Source: an uncultured Gammaproteobacteria bacterium (GTDB taxonomy: Bacteria; Pseudomonadota; Gammaproteobacteria; Pseudomonadales; Azotimanducaceae). Taken from it: a DNA stretch of 64,000 bases. Every line of letters begins with the position of its first letter. The first letter of the stretch is position 1. The translations under genes and the position numbers were made by a program. A model generated the notes under the pieces. The model saw nothing but the letters and a program-made list of their open reading frames with translations, made no database searches and was not told the origin of the DNA. Shown piece after piece: positions 25,399 to 33,492 of this stretch. Where the stretch lies: positions 1 to 64,000 of the forward strand of contig CAJWQG010000006.1 in NCBI GenBank assembly GCA_913045175.1. Direction: 5' to 3'.

Positions 25399-25920
25399 AT
25401 GACAGTGACACTGTTAGATCCAACCAACGAGGAAGTCCCCGTCGCCCGGCAAGTCACGCCACGACCGGCGGAGGTCAAGGGACGGATTGCCTTTATGGAT
25501 ATTTCCAAACGCCAGGGCAATCTGCTGCTTGATAGGTTACAAGAGGCGTTGGAACAGCGCCTGCCGCAGATTGAGATTTCGCGCTATGTGAAACCGACCT
25601 TCTCCAAGCCAGCGCCCGATGAGTTGCGCCAGGAAATCAAAGCGGGCAACGATTTCGTGGTGGTCGCGCTGGCCGACTGAGGCTCTTGTACGTCGTGCAG
25701 TTTGCATGACATAGTTTGGTTTGAAATCCAGGGAATGCCTTCGGTTGCTATTGCCTCGACGGAGTTCGCCGATGCGGCGGAAACGCAGGCTGATGCACTC
25801 GGTATGTCCGACGCGAAGCGCGTATTGGTACAACACCCGATTCAGGATGCCAATCCGGCACAAATGTGTGCGAAAGCTGACGCCATTGTCGATCAGGTGA
25901 TTGCTGCACTAAGCAATTGA
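25399..25920 (+). CDS. UGSC-family selenoprotein, copy 2 (in-frame TGA = Sec94)
   Basis: From the ATG at 25399 (GAGGAG upstream) 93 codons lead to TGA at 25678-25680, followed in frame by U-G-S-C-T-S-C-S and 72 further codons to TGA at 25918. The product is 173 residues. Alignment with copy 1 shows the same layout: a first half with few matches, the UGSCTS centre, then GMP-V----TE-F and a closing helix (ADAIVDQVIAALSN). A clean 8-bp hairpin begins 11 nt after the UGA (25692-25710). Copy 2 has an extra Cys at U+6. It follows the thioredoxin-TDGLP gene by 27 nt and precedes an amidohydrolase by 67 nt. Function unknown; a redox role is inferred from the Sec-x-x-Cys centre. Confidence 0.92.
25692..25710 (+). 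promoter_or_regulatory. Candidate bacterial SECIS hairpin, UGSC copy 2
   Basis: GTCGTGCA (25692-25699) pairs with TGCATGAC (25703-25710), eight pairs including one G-U, around the loop GTT. Eleven bases separate it from the UGA at 25678-25680. This spacing matches the E. coli fdhF element and the two other candidates of this window. Confidence 0.7.
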
Positions 25921-25987
25921 TCTAAAAATGCTGGGGTCAGAATAAAATCGCAATTACATGAACACTATTTATTAAGAAGACGTATCT

Positions 25988-27697
25988 ATGGAGCATGAAA
26001 CAATCATTCGCGGTGGCACGGTAGTTGACGGCACAGGGGCGGCGGCCAAACGTGCAGACGTGGCGATAGATGAGGGGCGCATCAGCCGCATCGGCGATCT
26101 CACAGGTGAACAAGCGGGACGGACAATTGATGCAAACGGCAAAATAGTGACCCCCGGGTTTGTTGATCTGCACACTCACCTCGATGCACAGGCGGGATGG
26201 GATCCACAGATGAGCCCCAGCTCCTACCATGGTGTTACCACAGGAATCATAGGTAACTGCGGGATGACCTTTGCCCCAGTGCGTAAGGAGAATACCCGCT
26301 TCCTGGCTGAGCTGATGGAAGCAGTAGAAGACATCTCGGCAGAAGCAATTTTGGATGGACTCCCCTGGAACTGGTCAAGTTTTGGCGAGTATCTTGATAC
26401 CGTTCAGGGTCTTAATCCCGCGATCAATATTGCTTCTTTGGCCGGCCATTGTGCGATCCGCTTTGATGTTATGGGCGATAAGAGCTGCGATGACGGCGTG
26501 CACCCGGATGATCGGGAATTAGCCGGGATTGTTGATCTTGCCAAACGGACTATCGACGAGGGGGCCATTGGTATCTCCACTTCTCGTTTTATGAATCATC
26601 GAATGCTGGATGGTCGACTGGTTCCCGGAACATGGGCGGAGGAACGCGAACTTCAGGCGATCCAGGAAGCGATCGTTGAAGCCGGTGGCAGGGGCGCCAT
26701 GTTCCAGGCTGTGTGTGACTTTGAAAATCGTTTTGACGTTGACAAGGGGGTGCTGGAAGCCGGTGCGGAGGCAGGATGCCACGTTGTATTCTCCAACAGG
26801 GCACGCGGCGATGGTGATGGCGGTGTTTCCCAATGGAAAGAGTTTCTGGATCGCAATAATCAAGACGGTAAGAAGATGTCATCGTGCGTCCATACGCGGC
26901 CAAGTGGTTCTTTTTTTGGCCTGGCGCAGACCGTTTTTAACCCAATGGTCAATGACCTCGGGCCTTATTGGGGAGAAGTGATGTCGTTAATGACAATCCC
27001 CGAGAGGGTCGAAGCGATGAAACAGCCCGGTATGCGGGAGAAGCTAATCGCCGAAGGGGAACAGAGGGAGCAGTTCATTCGCATGGCGCGTGTACTTCAC
27101 CCCATGGGAATGGATGAATACCCTGATTGGGATATTGATAGTCGTCTTACGCTGGCTAGTATTGCAGAAGCGGCTGGTAAGAGTCCGATAGAAGTTTACG
27201 TAGACCGGATGATCGAATCCGAGGGTAGGGAATTATGGAATCTGTGGGCTTTCGGTGGTGATCTTGAGAACCAATGGAATTTGATGCGTTTGCCTCAGGT
27301 GGTCCCAATGCTTGGCGATGCGGGCGCCCATGTCGGTTTGTTCACTGATGCAGATTCTCCGACTTTCCTGCTAAGCGAGCTCGCCAGAGATCGCGGTGTC
27401 TTTACGCTGGAAGAGGCGGTACACCGGATAACAGCGCAGTCCGCCGAGGTCGTCGGTTTGAAAGAGCGGGGACAGATTCGTGAAGGCTGGCATGCTGATA
27501 TCAATGTGATTGATTACGACAATCTAAAGTCATGCCACCCGGAATATATTCGAGACCTGCCCCACAAGGTGGGTCGTATTGTGACGAAGAGCGAAGGCTA
27601 TGACGCAACGCTTGTCTCTGGCCGGATACTGATCGAAAAGGGAAAGTTCACCGGCGATAGCCGAGGTGAAGTGATTCGTGATTTTGCGCGTGGATAA
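25988..27697 (+). CDS. Amidohydrolase, N-acyl-D-amino-acid deacylase-like
   Basis: A 569-residue metal-dependent amidohydrolase. Visible features are the small beta-sandwich start (EHETIIRGGTVVDGTGAAAK), the metal motif FVDLHTHLDAQAGWDP (about residue 60), YHGVTTGIIGNCGMTFAPV with the cysteine typical of D-aminoacylases, and the end HADINVIDYDNL with a DLP-x-KVGRIV stretch. Members remove acyl groups from D-amino acids or hydrolyse related amides; many relatives in marine bacteria have no known substrate. It follows the UGSC selenoprotein in the same direction. Its stop overlaps the GTG start of the damaged DUF3604 gene by 8 bases. Confidence 0.85.
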   Translation: MEHETIIRGGTVVDGTGAAAKRADVAIDEGRISRIGDLTGEQAGRTIDANGKIVTPGFVDLHTHLDAQAGWDPQMSPSSYHGVTTGIIGNCGMTFAPVRKENTRFLAELMEAVEDISAEAILDGLPWNWSSFGEYLDTVQGLNPAINIASLAGHCAIRFDVMGDKSCDDGVHPDDRELAGIVDLAKRTIDEGAIGISTSRFMNHRMLDGRLVPGTWAEERELQAIQEAIVEAGGRGAMFQAVCDFENRFDVDKGVLEAGAEAGCHVVFSNRARGDGDGGVSQWKEFLDRNNQDGKKMSSCVHTRPSGSFFGLAQTVFNPMVNDLGPYWGEVMSLMTIPERVEAMKQPGMREKLIAEGEQREQFIRMARVLHPMGMDEYPDWDIDSRLTLASIAEAAGKSPIEVYVDRMIESEGRELWNLWAFGGDLENQWNLMRLPQVVPMLGDAGAHVGLFTDADSPTFLLSELARDRGVFTLEEAVHRITAQSAEVVGLKERGQIREGWHADINVIDYDNLKSCHPEYIRDLPHKVGRIVTKSEGYDATLVSGRILIEKGKFTGDSRGEVIRDFARG

Positions 27698-28793
27698 TCG
27701 TGTTCTGACTCTGTGTTTGCTTGTCTGTGCCGGCTGTGCCTAAGAGGACCAAACTGAGGAACTTCGTGTCGAAGTGACGGAACAATCTACAGGACAACCC
27801 TCAAAACATTCTACAAGTGAATCCGTTCCGGCCCGTAACCTCATCCAGCGCTTCCAGAATGTCAATTACGATATGCCTGCCGATGTTGGCACGGTGGATC
27901 CGTCAGCGAATTCTCAGCGTAATGCTTATTTTGGTGACCTTCACGTTCACAGCACATATTCGTTTGATGCGTTTGCCTACGGCACCATCGCCACACCCTA
28001 CGATGCCTATCGATACGCGAAAGGAGAAAAGTTAAGGCATCCCGTCGGCTTCGACGTGCAATTGCGGGAGCCGCTCGATTTCTATGCGGTGACCGATCAC
28101 GCGATGTACATCGGCGGAATGAATGCAGCAGCCGACACGTCAACGGAATTCTCGAAGCACAAGCCTTTTAGATTGCTACACAATCTGAACTCGCCGGACA
28201 GAGAGGTGGGTCGCGATGTTCGCGCCAGGGCTATGCCAACTTTTGTTATGTCGACGTTCGCCGGTATAGAGGAAGGCGCCTTCGATCTTGAGGCAGTCAA
28301 CAAGATATCCCGTGATACCTGGTCTGACATCATTGCTGCGGTAGAGCAGCATAATGATCCGGGTAACTTCACGACTTTTGTGGGTTATGAGTACACCAGC
28401 CAGTCGGATGAACGGGGTAATCTGCATCGCAATGTCATTTTCCGCGGTGCTGACAAGCTCCCGACCATACCGTTCTCGCGCCTGCACAGCAGGAACCCGG
28501 AAAAGCTCTGGGACTGGATGGATGGTCTCCGGGAGCAGGGCATTGAAGCATTGGCGATCCCGCACAATGCCAATGGTTCCAATGGGGCTATGTTTGAGCT
28601 GGTTGACTGGGCGAAGAATCCGATGGATGCGGAATATACGGGCCAGCGCCTTCGCAATGAACCGCTTGTAGAGATTACTCAGATCATAGGTTTCTACGAC
28701 GTTGGTGATGTTCTTGCCAAACTCGTTGCCAGTTCCGTCCATGCATATAACGATGTTCTTGCCAGCCATAGTTACCTCCCTATTTACCTATGA
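27690..28793 (+). pseudogene. DUF3604 lipoprotein pseudogene (nonsense codon and 3' truncation)
   Basis: The frame starting GTG at 27690 gives VDNRVLTLCLLVCAGCA, a lipoprotein-type leader, then TAA at 27741-27743, and resumes in the same frame. From 27774 on it is a clear DUF3604 protein: NAYFGDLHVHSTYSFDAF, DFYAVTDHAMYIG, FVGYEYTSQ, AIPHNANGSNGAMFE, RNEPLVEITQ. Immediately after EITQ (28682), where the full-length sisters continue with KGTSET and some 320 further residues, homology ends and 36 unrelated residues lead to TGA at 28793. The enzyme is thus half-length and has a stop in its leader. The break coincides with the remnant of an opposed DUF2235 gene. Confidence 0.85.
28689..28769 (-). 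pseudogene. DUF2235 (Tle1-like hydrolase) N-terminal remnant
   Basis: On the minus strand a perfect ribosome binding site (GGGAGG) precedes MAGKNIVICMDGTGNEFGKN and then ITNVVE, the start of DUF2235 proteins, whose N-terminal nucleophile region reads DGTGN. After about 27 residues the frame runs into antisense of the DUF3604 gene. The rest of the hydrolase (normally several hundred residues) is absent. Both truncated genes meet within 28680-28692. Confidence 0.75.
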
Positions 28794-28884
28794 GTTGTGT
28801 GCTTCATGAGTTTACATTAAATGCGTAGGACGACGACTAATCGGTGCTACCATGCCAGAGCTACAATGATCTGTGGAGATTAAT

Positions 28885-29616
28885 ATGAACGACCGGTCGG
28901 TTATGTCTCTCGCTGGTCCTGAGGTGCAGGATCTGAAGGAAGAGACCACGGTGCTTGATCGTATGTTGCGGTTTGATGGCGCCAGAGTGTTAGAACTAGG
29001 TTGTGGTGCAGCCGAGAAAACGCAACTAATCGTCGAGCAAACAGCTGTCACGGAAATTGTTGCAGCAGAAGTCGATGCCGTGCAGCACGAAAAGAATCTG
29101 GCGATGACGGGGCTCGACAGGATTACCTTCAAGTCCTATGGCGCAGAGAGTATTCAGGAACCAGATGCCAGTTTTGACATTGTACTGATGTTCAAGTCAC
29201 TGCATCACGTGCCAACTGAAAACATGGAAGCGGCGCTGAGGGAAATTTACCGCGTACTGAAACCAGGCGGGCATGCCTACATCTCGGAACCGGTGTTCGC
29301 CGGTGCTTTCAATGATGTCATGCGTGTATTTCATGACGAGGAAGTCGTGCGTCGAAACGCCTTTGAAACCGTAAAACGGGTGATAGCAGATCGCCTGTTT
29401 GATCTTCGCGAGGAATATTTTTTTCGTAATCGACTACGGTTAGAGTCATGGGAGCAGTACGAGCAAAACGTCATCAACGTGACGCATACCGATCATAGCC
29501 TGGAACCGACTCAACTAGCCGAGGTTAAGCAACGATTCGATGCGCATGAATCACCGGAAGGGTTTGTCTTCGAGATCCCCAATCGTGTGGATCTTTTGGA
29601 AAAGGTACAACAATGA
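28885..29616 (+). CDS. SAM-dependent methyltransferase (class I)
   Basis: A 243-residue class I methyltransferase. I start at the ATG at 28885 (MNDRSVMSLAGPEV) because GGAG lies nine bases ahead; an in-frame GTG 12 nt upstream is possible. Motif I is ARVLELGCGAAEKT, the acidic residue ending strand 2 is in VAAEVDA, and the post-motif block FDIVLMFKSLHHVP plus RVLKPGGHAYISEPV is typical of the Methyltransf_11 group. Its last base overlaps the start of the SGNH hydrolase gene (ATGA), so both are co-translated. The acceptor cannot be inferred. Confidence 0.9.
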   Translation: MNDRSVMSLAGPEVQDLKEETTVLDRMLRFDGARVLELGCGAAEKTQLIVEQTAVTEIVAAEVDAVQHEKNLAMTGLDRITFKSYGAESIQEPDASFDIVLMFKSLHHVPTENMEAALREIYRVLKPGGHAYISEPVFAGAFNDVMRVFHDEEVVRRNAFETVKRVIADRLFDLREEYFFRNRLRLESWEQYEQNVINVTHTDHSLEPTQLAEVKQRFDAHESPEGFVFEIPNRVDLLEKVQQ

Positions 29617-30296
29617 AAAAGGCACTCATCTGGATATCTGTGGGGCTTAACGTCCTTGTCGTTGCTGTGGTGATTTTGGCGATGAGTGGATCGCTTTTCA
29701 CTATTGTCGCGCCACTGTTTCGGAACTACATGGTCAACCCTAATTACGACCGCTGGGTCAGTCAGTTTGAGGCGCTTTCTGTAGAGCAAAGTGACGTGGT
29801 TTTTCTTGGAGATTCCATCACTCGCGGAGGATCCTGGGATGAACTGTATCCAGACCGTCCAATTCGCAATCGCGGTATTGGAGGCGATACCACAAGCGGC
29901 GTGTTGGAACGTTTGCACCAGGTGACCAGTGGCAACCCTTCCCAGGTGTTCCTGCTGATCGGTACCAACGACATCAGTTTCGGAGAACCTGATGAGACTA
30001 TCGTCAGCAACATTTCCACTATCGTCGATCGAATTGAGGACGAGTCGCCTGGGACGCAGGTCTACATACAAAGCATTCTGCCCCGCGCGGCCGATCATCG
30101 AGACCGGATTGAAGGACTCAACGAGAAGATTCGTGAAAGGATAATCGACCGGGCAGAGTGGGTTGATCTTTATCCTCTGTTTCTCGATGAGGACGGCTCC
30201 ATCGCTGATCAATACAGCAACGACGAGTTACACCTGCATGGAGCGGGCTACACGGTGTGGTCCGAGGCGATTGGTGATCAGGTCAGGGCGCGCTAG
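29613..30296 (+). CDS. SGNH/GDSL-family lipase or esterase, membrane-anchored
   Basis: A 227-residue SGNH hydrolase. An N-terminal hydrophobic segment (ALIWISVGLNVLVVAVVILA) probably anchors it facing the periplasm. Catalytic blocks are FLGDSITRGG (serine), NRGIGGDTTSG (glycine), LIGTNDISFG (asparagine) and DELHLHGAGY (Asp/His). It begins within the stop codon of the methyltransferase gene and ends one base before the convergent DUF3604 gene. Likely removes an acyl or acetyl group from a lipid or sugar; the partner methyltransferase suggests small-molecule or envelope modification. Confidence 0.9.
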   Translation: MKKALIWISVGLNVLVVAVVILAMSGSLFTIVAPLFRNYMVNPNYDRWVSQFEALSVEQSDVVFLGDSITRGGSWDELYPDRPIRNRGIGGDTTSGVLERLHQVTSGNPSQVFLLIGTNDISFGEPDETIVSNISTIVDRIEDESPGTQVYIQSILPRAADHRDRIEGLNEKIRERIIDRAEWVDLYPLFLDEDGSIADQYSNDELHLHGAGYTVWSEAIGDQVRAR

Positions 30297-32183
30297 TTAA
30301 CGCGCAGGCTCATACCATATCGGTGAACTCCAGGCGCGTTCCTGAAGGGTTGCGGCAACGTCTTCCCTGGGAGCAATACCCGCGCGAAGGGCGTCCCAGG
30401 CAGTCCAGCGACAGGTTGGGTTTTGTAGAACGCGAACATAGTAAAACGCGCGCTGGCTGTGATTGAAGGTCGGGTCCTGCCAGACGGCCTTGAGTTCCGT
30501 GGCACCCTTGTCGAAGGTGGTACTGCAATCGGTAATATCCACCGTCGCGCCATTGTCCGGACATCGATGGGTGTCGGGATCAGGCGTTAGTCCGTCGGAA
30601 CACGCAACATCGAAAACACGCTCGTGTGACTCTCCACCTTCCAACCAGCCCTTAACGATCTGTGCGCGTTGCAGCCAGGATTCCCGCGGGTCGCGCAGTG
30701 CCCAGATAAGAAACTGAGGTACTGTGTCTCCCATTGCCGCGAGGTCACCCCCCATGGGTACGCCGTCAGCGTACGCCTCAGCGATTGCGTCGTGGGTCTC
30801 AATAAGTTCTTTGGAGTAGTTGTAACCAGCAAAAAAACGCAGCTTGATTCTAGGCCCCGTGGTGGCAAAGGTTTCCTTGCGGCGCAGCGCCGCGAAGATT
30901 GACGCGCGCGTGTTCTCCTCGGCCCATACACCTGCGAGGCCAGAGGCACTAAAATCAACGAGTGCTGGATTGACTGGCTGTTTTGGATTTTTTGCTGGCA
31001 CACTACCTCGTGCTTCCGGAGAACCATCGCTAACACCGAGTTTGGCGAAGTACTGATCTTCCTCGATGGGGCTCGCTGCATTGTGGCCATCGGTCGAGCC
31101 AATGAAGCCAAATTGGTAGGGGTTATTGCCGATTGATTGTTCCAGTTCCAGCCCGGTGCGTAGTGCATCGCGCGCATACGCGCCGCTGGTGGCCCCCTCC
31201 GAACGGGTTAGGTTGCCGTCCATGGTGATCACGAAACTACTCTTTTTCCAGATTTCAAAGTCGGCCCATTCATCCGTGGACGACAACGTGGGTTGTGTCT
31301 CCGACGTACCTTTCACCTGGGCGATTTCAACTAAGGGTTCGTTACGTGTACGCAGATCCGCATAGGCCACATCAATAGGTTCACCGGCGATGTTGCTGCG
31401 CTCGAACATCAGGCCCCGACTCCAGTTAGCGTTGTGCGGAATTGCCAGTGCCTCTATGCCATTGCCACGTTGTGTGTCCATCCATCGCCATAGGGCTTCC
31501 GGGTTGCCATTACCGGCGCCAAAGGGCATCGCGGGCACCTCGCTTCCCTCGAAAATGACATTGCGGTGCAAGTTGGCACCACCTGGTTGGTATGAGTATT
31601 CGTAGCCAATAAACGCTGTAAATTCTCCGGGCAGGTTATGACGTTCAGCCGCTTCGATATTCTCCTGCCACGCTGCACTGATGACAGGCTCGACATCCAG
31701 CCCTGGTACGGGTTTGCCGATCAAATTGGGAGAAGCTAGCGCCATTTGTGCAACCTGGCGCTCTTTCGGGGTACCGGTATGACTTTGTATTACCAGAGGG
31801 TGCTTTGACAGTAGACTTTCGGGGTCTACATAGGCGGCACCCAAACCCATGTTTTCCGCATGGTCGGTGACGCCATAGAAGTCCAGGGCGCCACCCCGCA
31901 GGCGCATCGGATAGCCCAACGGATGGGTGACGGTTTCACCCTTCGCGTAGCGATAGGCATCGTCCGGTGTTGCGCGAACACCAACGTTGTAAGCATCGGA
32001 TGAGTTGGTGGTGTGGATGTGCAGGTCGCCAAAATAGGCATTGCGAAGCGGATTCGCAGCCTTTGTCATCCCTGTTTTTTCTGTTGACGCTTGTGGCGCA
32101 GCGGGTGTGATGTCATCGGGTTGGTCACACCCACCCAACAGTACTAGTCCTGCCACTATATGTCGTACGCGAATACCGTTCAT
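30297..32183 (-). CDS. DUF3604 lipoprotein (PHP-like metallohydrolase), copy 2
   Basis: A full-length 628-residue sister of the protein at 19477-21366. It has a lipobox (GLVLLGGC), the metal motif NAYFGDLHIHTTNSSDAY, DFYGVTDHAENMG, IGYEYSYQPGG, FGFIGSTDGHNAAS and the end CRWTAWDALRAGIAPREDVA. Its ATG overlaps the stop of the haloalkane dehalogenase gene, so the pair is one transcript. That pairing is the best functional hint in this window for DUF3604: it may handle a product of, or a compound taken up together with, a halogenated substrate. Confidence 0.88.
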   Translation of the reverse strand: MNGIRVRHIVAGLVLLGGCDQPDDITPAAPQASTEKTGMTKAANPLRNAYFGDLHIHTTNSSDAYNVGVRATPDDAYRYAKGETVTHPLGYPMRLRGGALDFYGVTDHAENMGLGAAYVDPESLLSKHPLVIQSHTGTPKERQVAQMALASPNLIGKPVPGLDVEPVISAAWQENIEAAERHNLPGEFTAFIGYEYSYQPGGANLHRNVIFEGSEVPAMPFGAGNGNPEALWRWMDTQRGNGIEALAIPHNANWSRGLMFERSNIAGEPIDVAYADLRTRNEPLVEIAQVKGTSETQPTLSSTDEWADFEIWKKSSFVITMDGNLTRSEGATSGAYARDALRTGLELEQSIGNNPYQFGFIGSTDGHNAASPIEEDQYFAKLGVSDGSPEARGSVPAKNPKQPVNPALVDFSASGLAGVWAEENTRASIFAALRRKETFATTGPRIKLRFFAGYNYSKELIETHDAIAEAYADGVPMGGDLAAMGDTVPQFLIWALRDPRESWLQRAQIVKGWLEGGESHERVFDVACSDGLTPDPDTHRCPDNGATVDITDCSTTFDKGATELKAVWQDPTFNHSQRAFYYVRVLQNPTCRWTAWDALRAGIAPREDVAATLQERAWSSPIWYEPAR

Positions 32184-33226
32184 GGATTTGCTTTGATGAA
32201 TTCGATCACTACCCTCGCAAATTCTTCACCCTGGTCTTCCTGCGTGTAGTGCATGGCATCTTTGATCGTCACATGCTTCTGGCCTTTCGCGCCCGGTACT
32301 TCCTCCTGGAACTGAATGTCCGTGCTACCCGGGTCACCATCGGTGAATGCCGTAAGGAATGGCTTGTCGAATGTTCTTAAAGCCTCCCAGGCTTTGCGAT
32401 TAGCGGGGACTTCAACATCGTCAGGGAATAGGGGGATCAGACTGGGAAATTGCCTCGCGCCCTGCAGATATTCTTCGGCAGGAAATGGCGCTGCGTAGGC
32501 TCGCTGCTCCTCGGCAGAGCAGCTATTTAGCCACAGGCTCATCATGGCGCCAGGATTGAAGTCGTCAGAGGCATCGCAATGTTTAATCCAATACATAAAA
32601 GGAGGCGTTGGATCTTTGTCATTGGACGCATTCTGTGTCTGCTCCTGAAAGCTGCCGCGTTCCATCAGATCCTCGCGCATGGCGGCGTTGGTTTCCTGCG
32701 TATTCAGCACCGGCGTATCGTCGAGCAATTGCCGTAGTTTTGCTGCCATCTCGTCAGGTATGCCCCGGGCATCCGCGAGGCCCGTATTAGTGACAACGAC
32801 CCGGGCGAATCGATCAGGGTCTGCAGCGACGATCCTTAATGTGATGGGTCCGCCCCAGTCCTGGGCCACGAGGGTGATGTTGTTGAGATTCATGCCACGA
32901 ACAAAGTCGTGCATCCATTGCACATGTCTGGCGAAGGTATAGTCGCTTCGCTGGGTAGGTTTGTCTGAGCGACCGAAGCCTACAATGTCCGGCGCAATGA
33001 CTCGATAGCCCGCCGCAGTCAGTGGCGGAATCATTTTTCGAAAGGAATAGGACCAGGTTGGCTGGCCGTGTATGCAAAAGATGATGGGTGCGTCTTTTGG
33101 TCCTTCATTCACGTAGTGCATGCGTAATTTACCACCCTCGCCATTGTCTATTTCGTGGTAGTTGGGTTGGTAAGGGAAATTGTCCAGATCCTGGAATCTC
33201 TCGTCCGGTGTTCGCGATGCCTGCAT
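32180..33226 (-). CDS. Haloalkane dehalogenase-like alpha/beta hydrolase
   Basis: A 348-residue alpha/beta hydrolase most like haloalkane dehalogenases. The nucleophile is the aspartate of VAQDWGGPI rather than a serine, the feature that separates these enzymes from esterases and lets them displace halide. The tryptophan after it and the HGQPTWSYSFRKM oxyanion loop also fit, although the usual halide-binding Asn or Glu after HG is Gln here. The length is 40-50 residues above typical. Start at the ATG at 33226 (MQASRTPDERFQDLD). It is divergent from a TonB receptor, coupled to a DUF3604 gene, and close to a GST and LLM enzyme, all in keeping with degradation of halogenated organics. An epoxide hydrolase is the main alternative. 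Confidence 0.8.
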   Translation of the reverse strand: MQASRTPDERFQDLDNFPYQPNYHEIDNGEGGKLRMHYVNEGPKDAPIIFCIHGQPTWSYSFRKMIPPLTAAGYRVIAPDIVGFGRSDKPTQRSDYTFARHVQWMHDFVRGMNLNNITLVAQDWGGPITLRIVAADPDRFARVVVTNTGLADARGIPDEMAAKLRQLLDDTPVLNTQETNAAMREDLMERGSFQEQTQNASNDKDPTPPFMYWIKHCDASDDFNPGAMMSLWLNSCSAEEQRAYAAPFPAEEYLQGARQFPSLIPLFPDDVEVPANRKAWEALRTFDKPFLTAFTDGDPGSTDIQFQEEVPGAKGQKHVTIKDAMHYTQEDQGEEFARVVIEFIKANP

Positions 33227-33356
33227 CAATATCTATCCAATTGAATTGAAGAACTGTGTGGGGGGAGAGCGTCTGCCAGTATGGGATGGACGCCGTGATT
33301 GTCAATTTGCAGATTGCTATCAACCGATAAGATTTCGTTGGGCATTATGGGTAAAT

Positions 33357-33402
33357 ATAGATAGCTATGACTATCCCTTTGATATTAAATATAGTTAGCT
33401 AT
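33357..33402 (+). promoter_or_regulatory. Operator/promoter: second pair of ATAG-N4-CTAT palindromes
   Basis: ATAGATAGCTAT (33357-33368) and ATAGTTAGCTAT (33391-33402) start 34 bp apart, as in the pair at 17014-17059. The 22-bp spacer matches the other one, read towards its receptor, in 15 of 22 positions, including TTTGATRTTAAAT next to the proximal site. A possible -35 ATGACT (33367-33372) and -10 TATAGT (33390-33395) are 17 bp apart, so both palindromes overlap promoter hexamers. 90 bp separate it from the TonB receptor ATG. Confidence 0.7.
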
Positions 33403-33492
33403 GAGAAATAAGTTGTGGGGTTTCGTAGCTGCGGAGGGGAGGTGGAGTTGATTCTTTACCTACCGTTTATATGAACCTAGGAGGGAATCATA

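Noticed and set aside
28176-28769. A 197-residue minus-strand gene
   Set aside because: Only its first 27 residues match DUF2235; the rest is antisense of the DUF3604 pseudogene.
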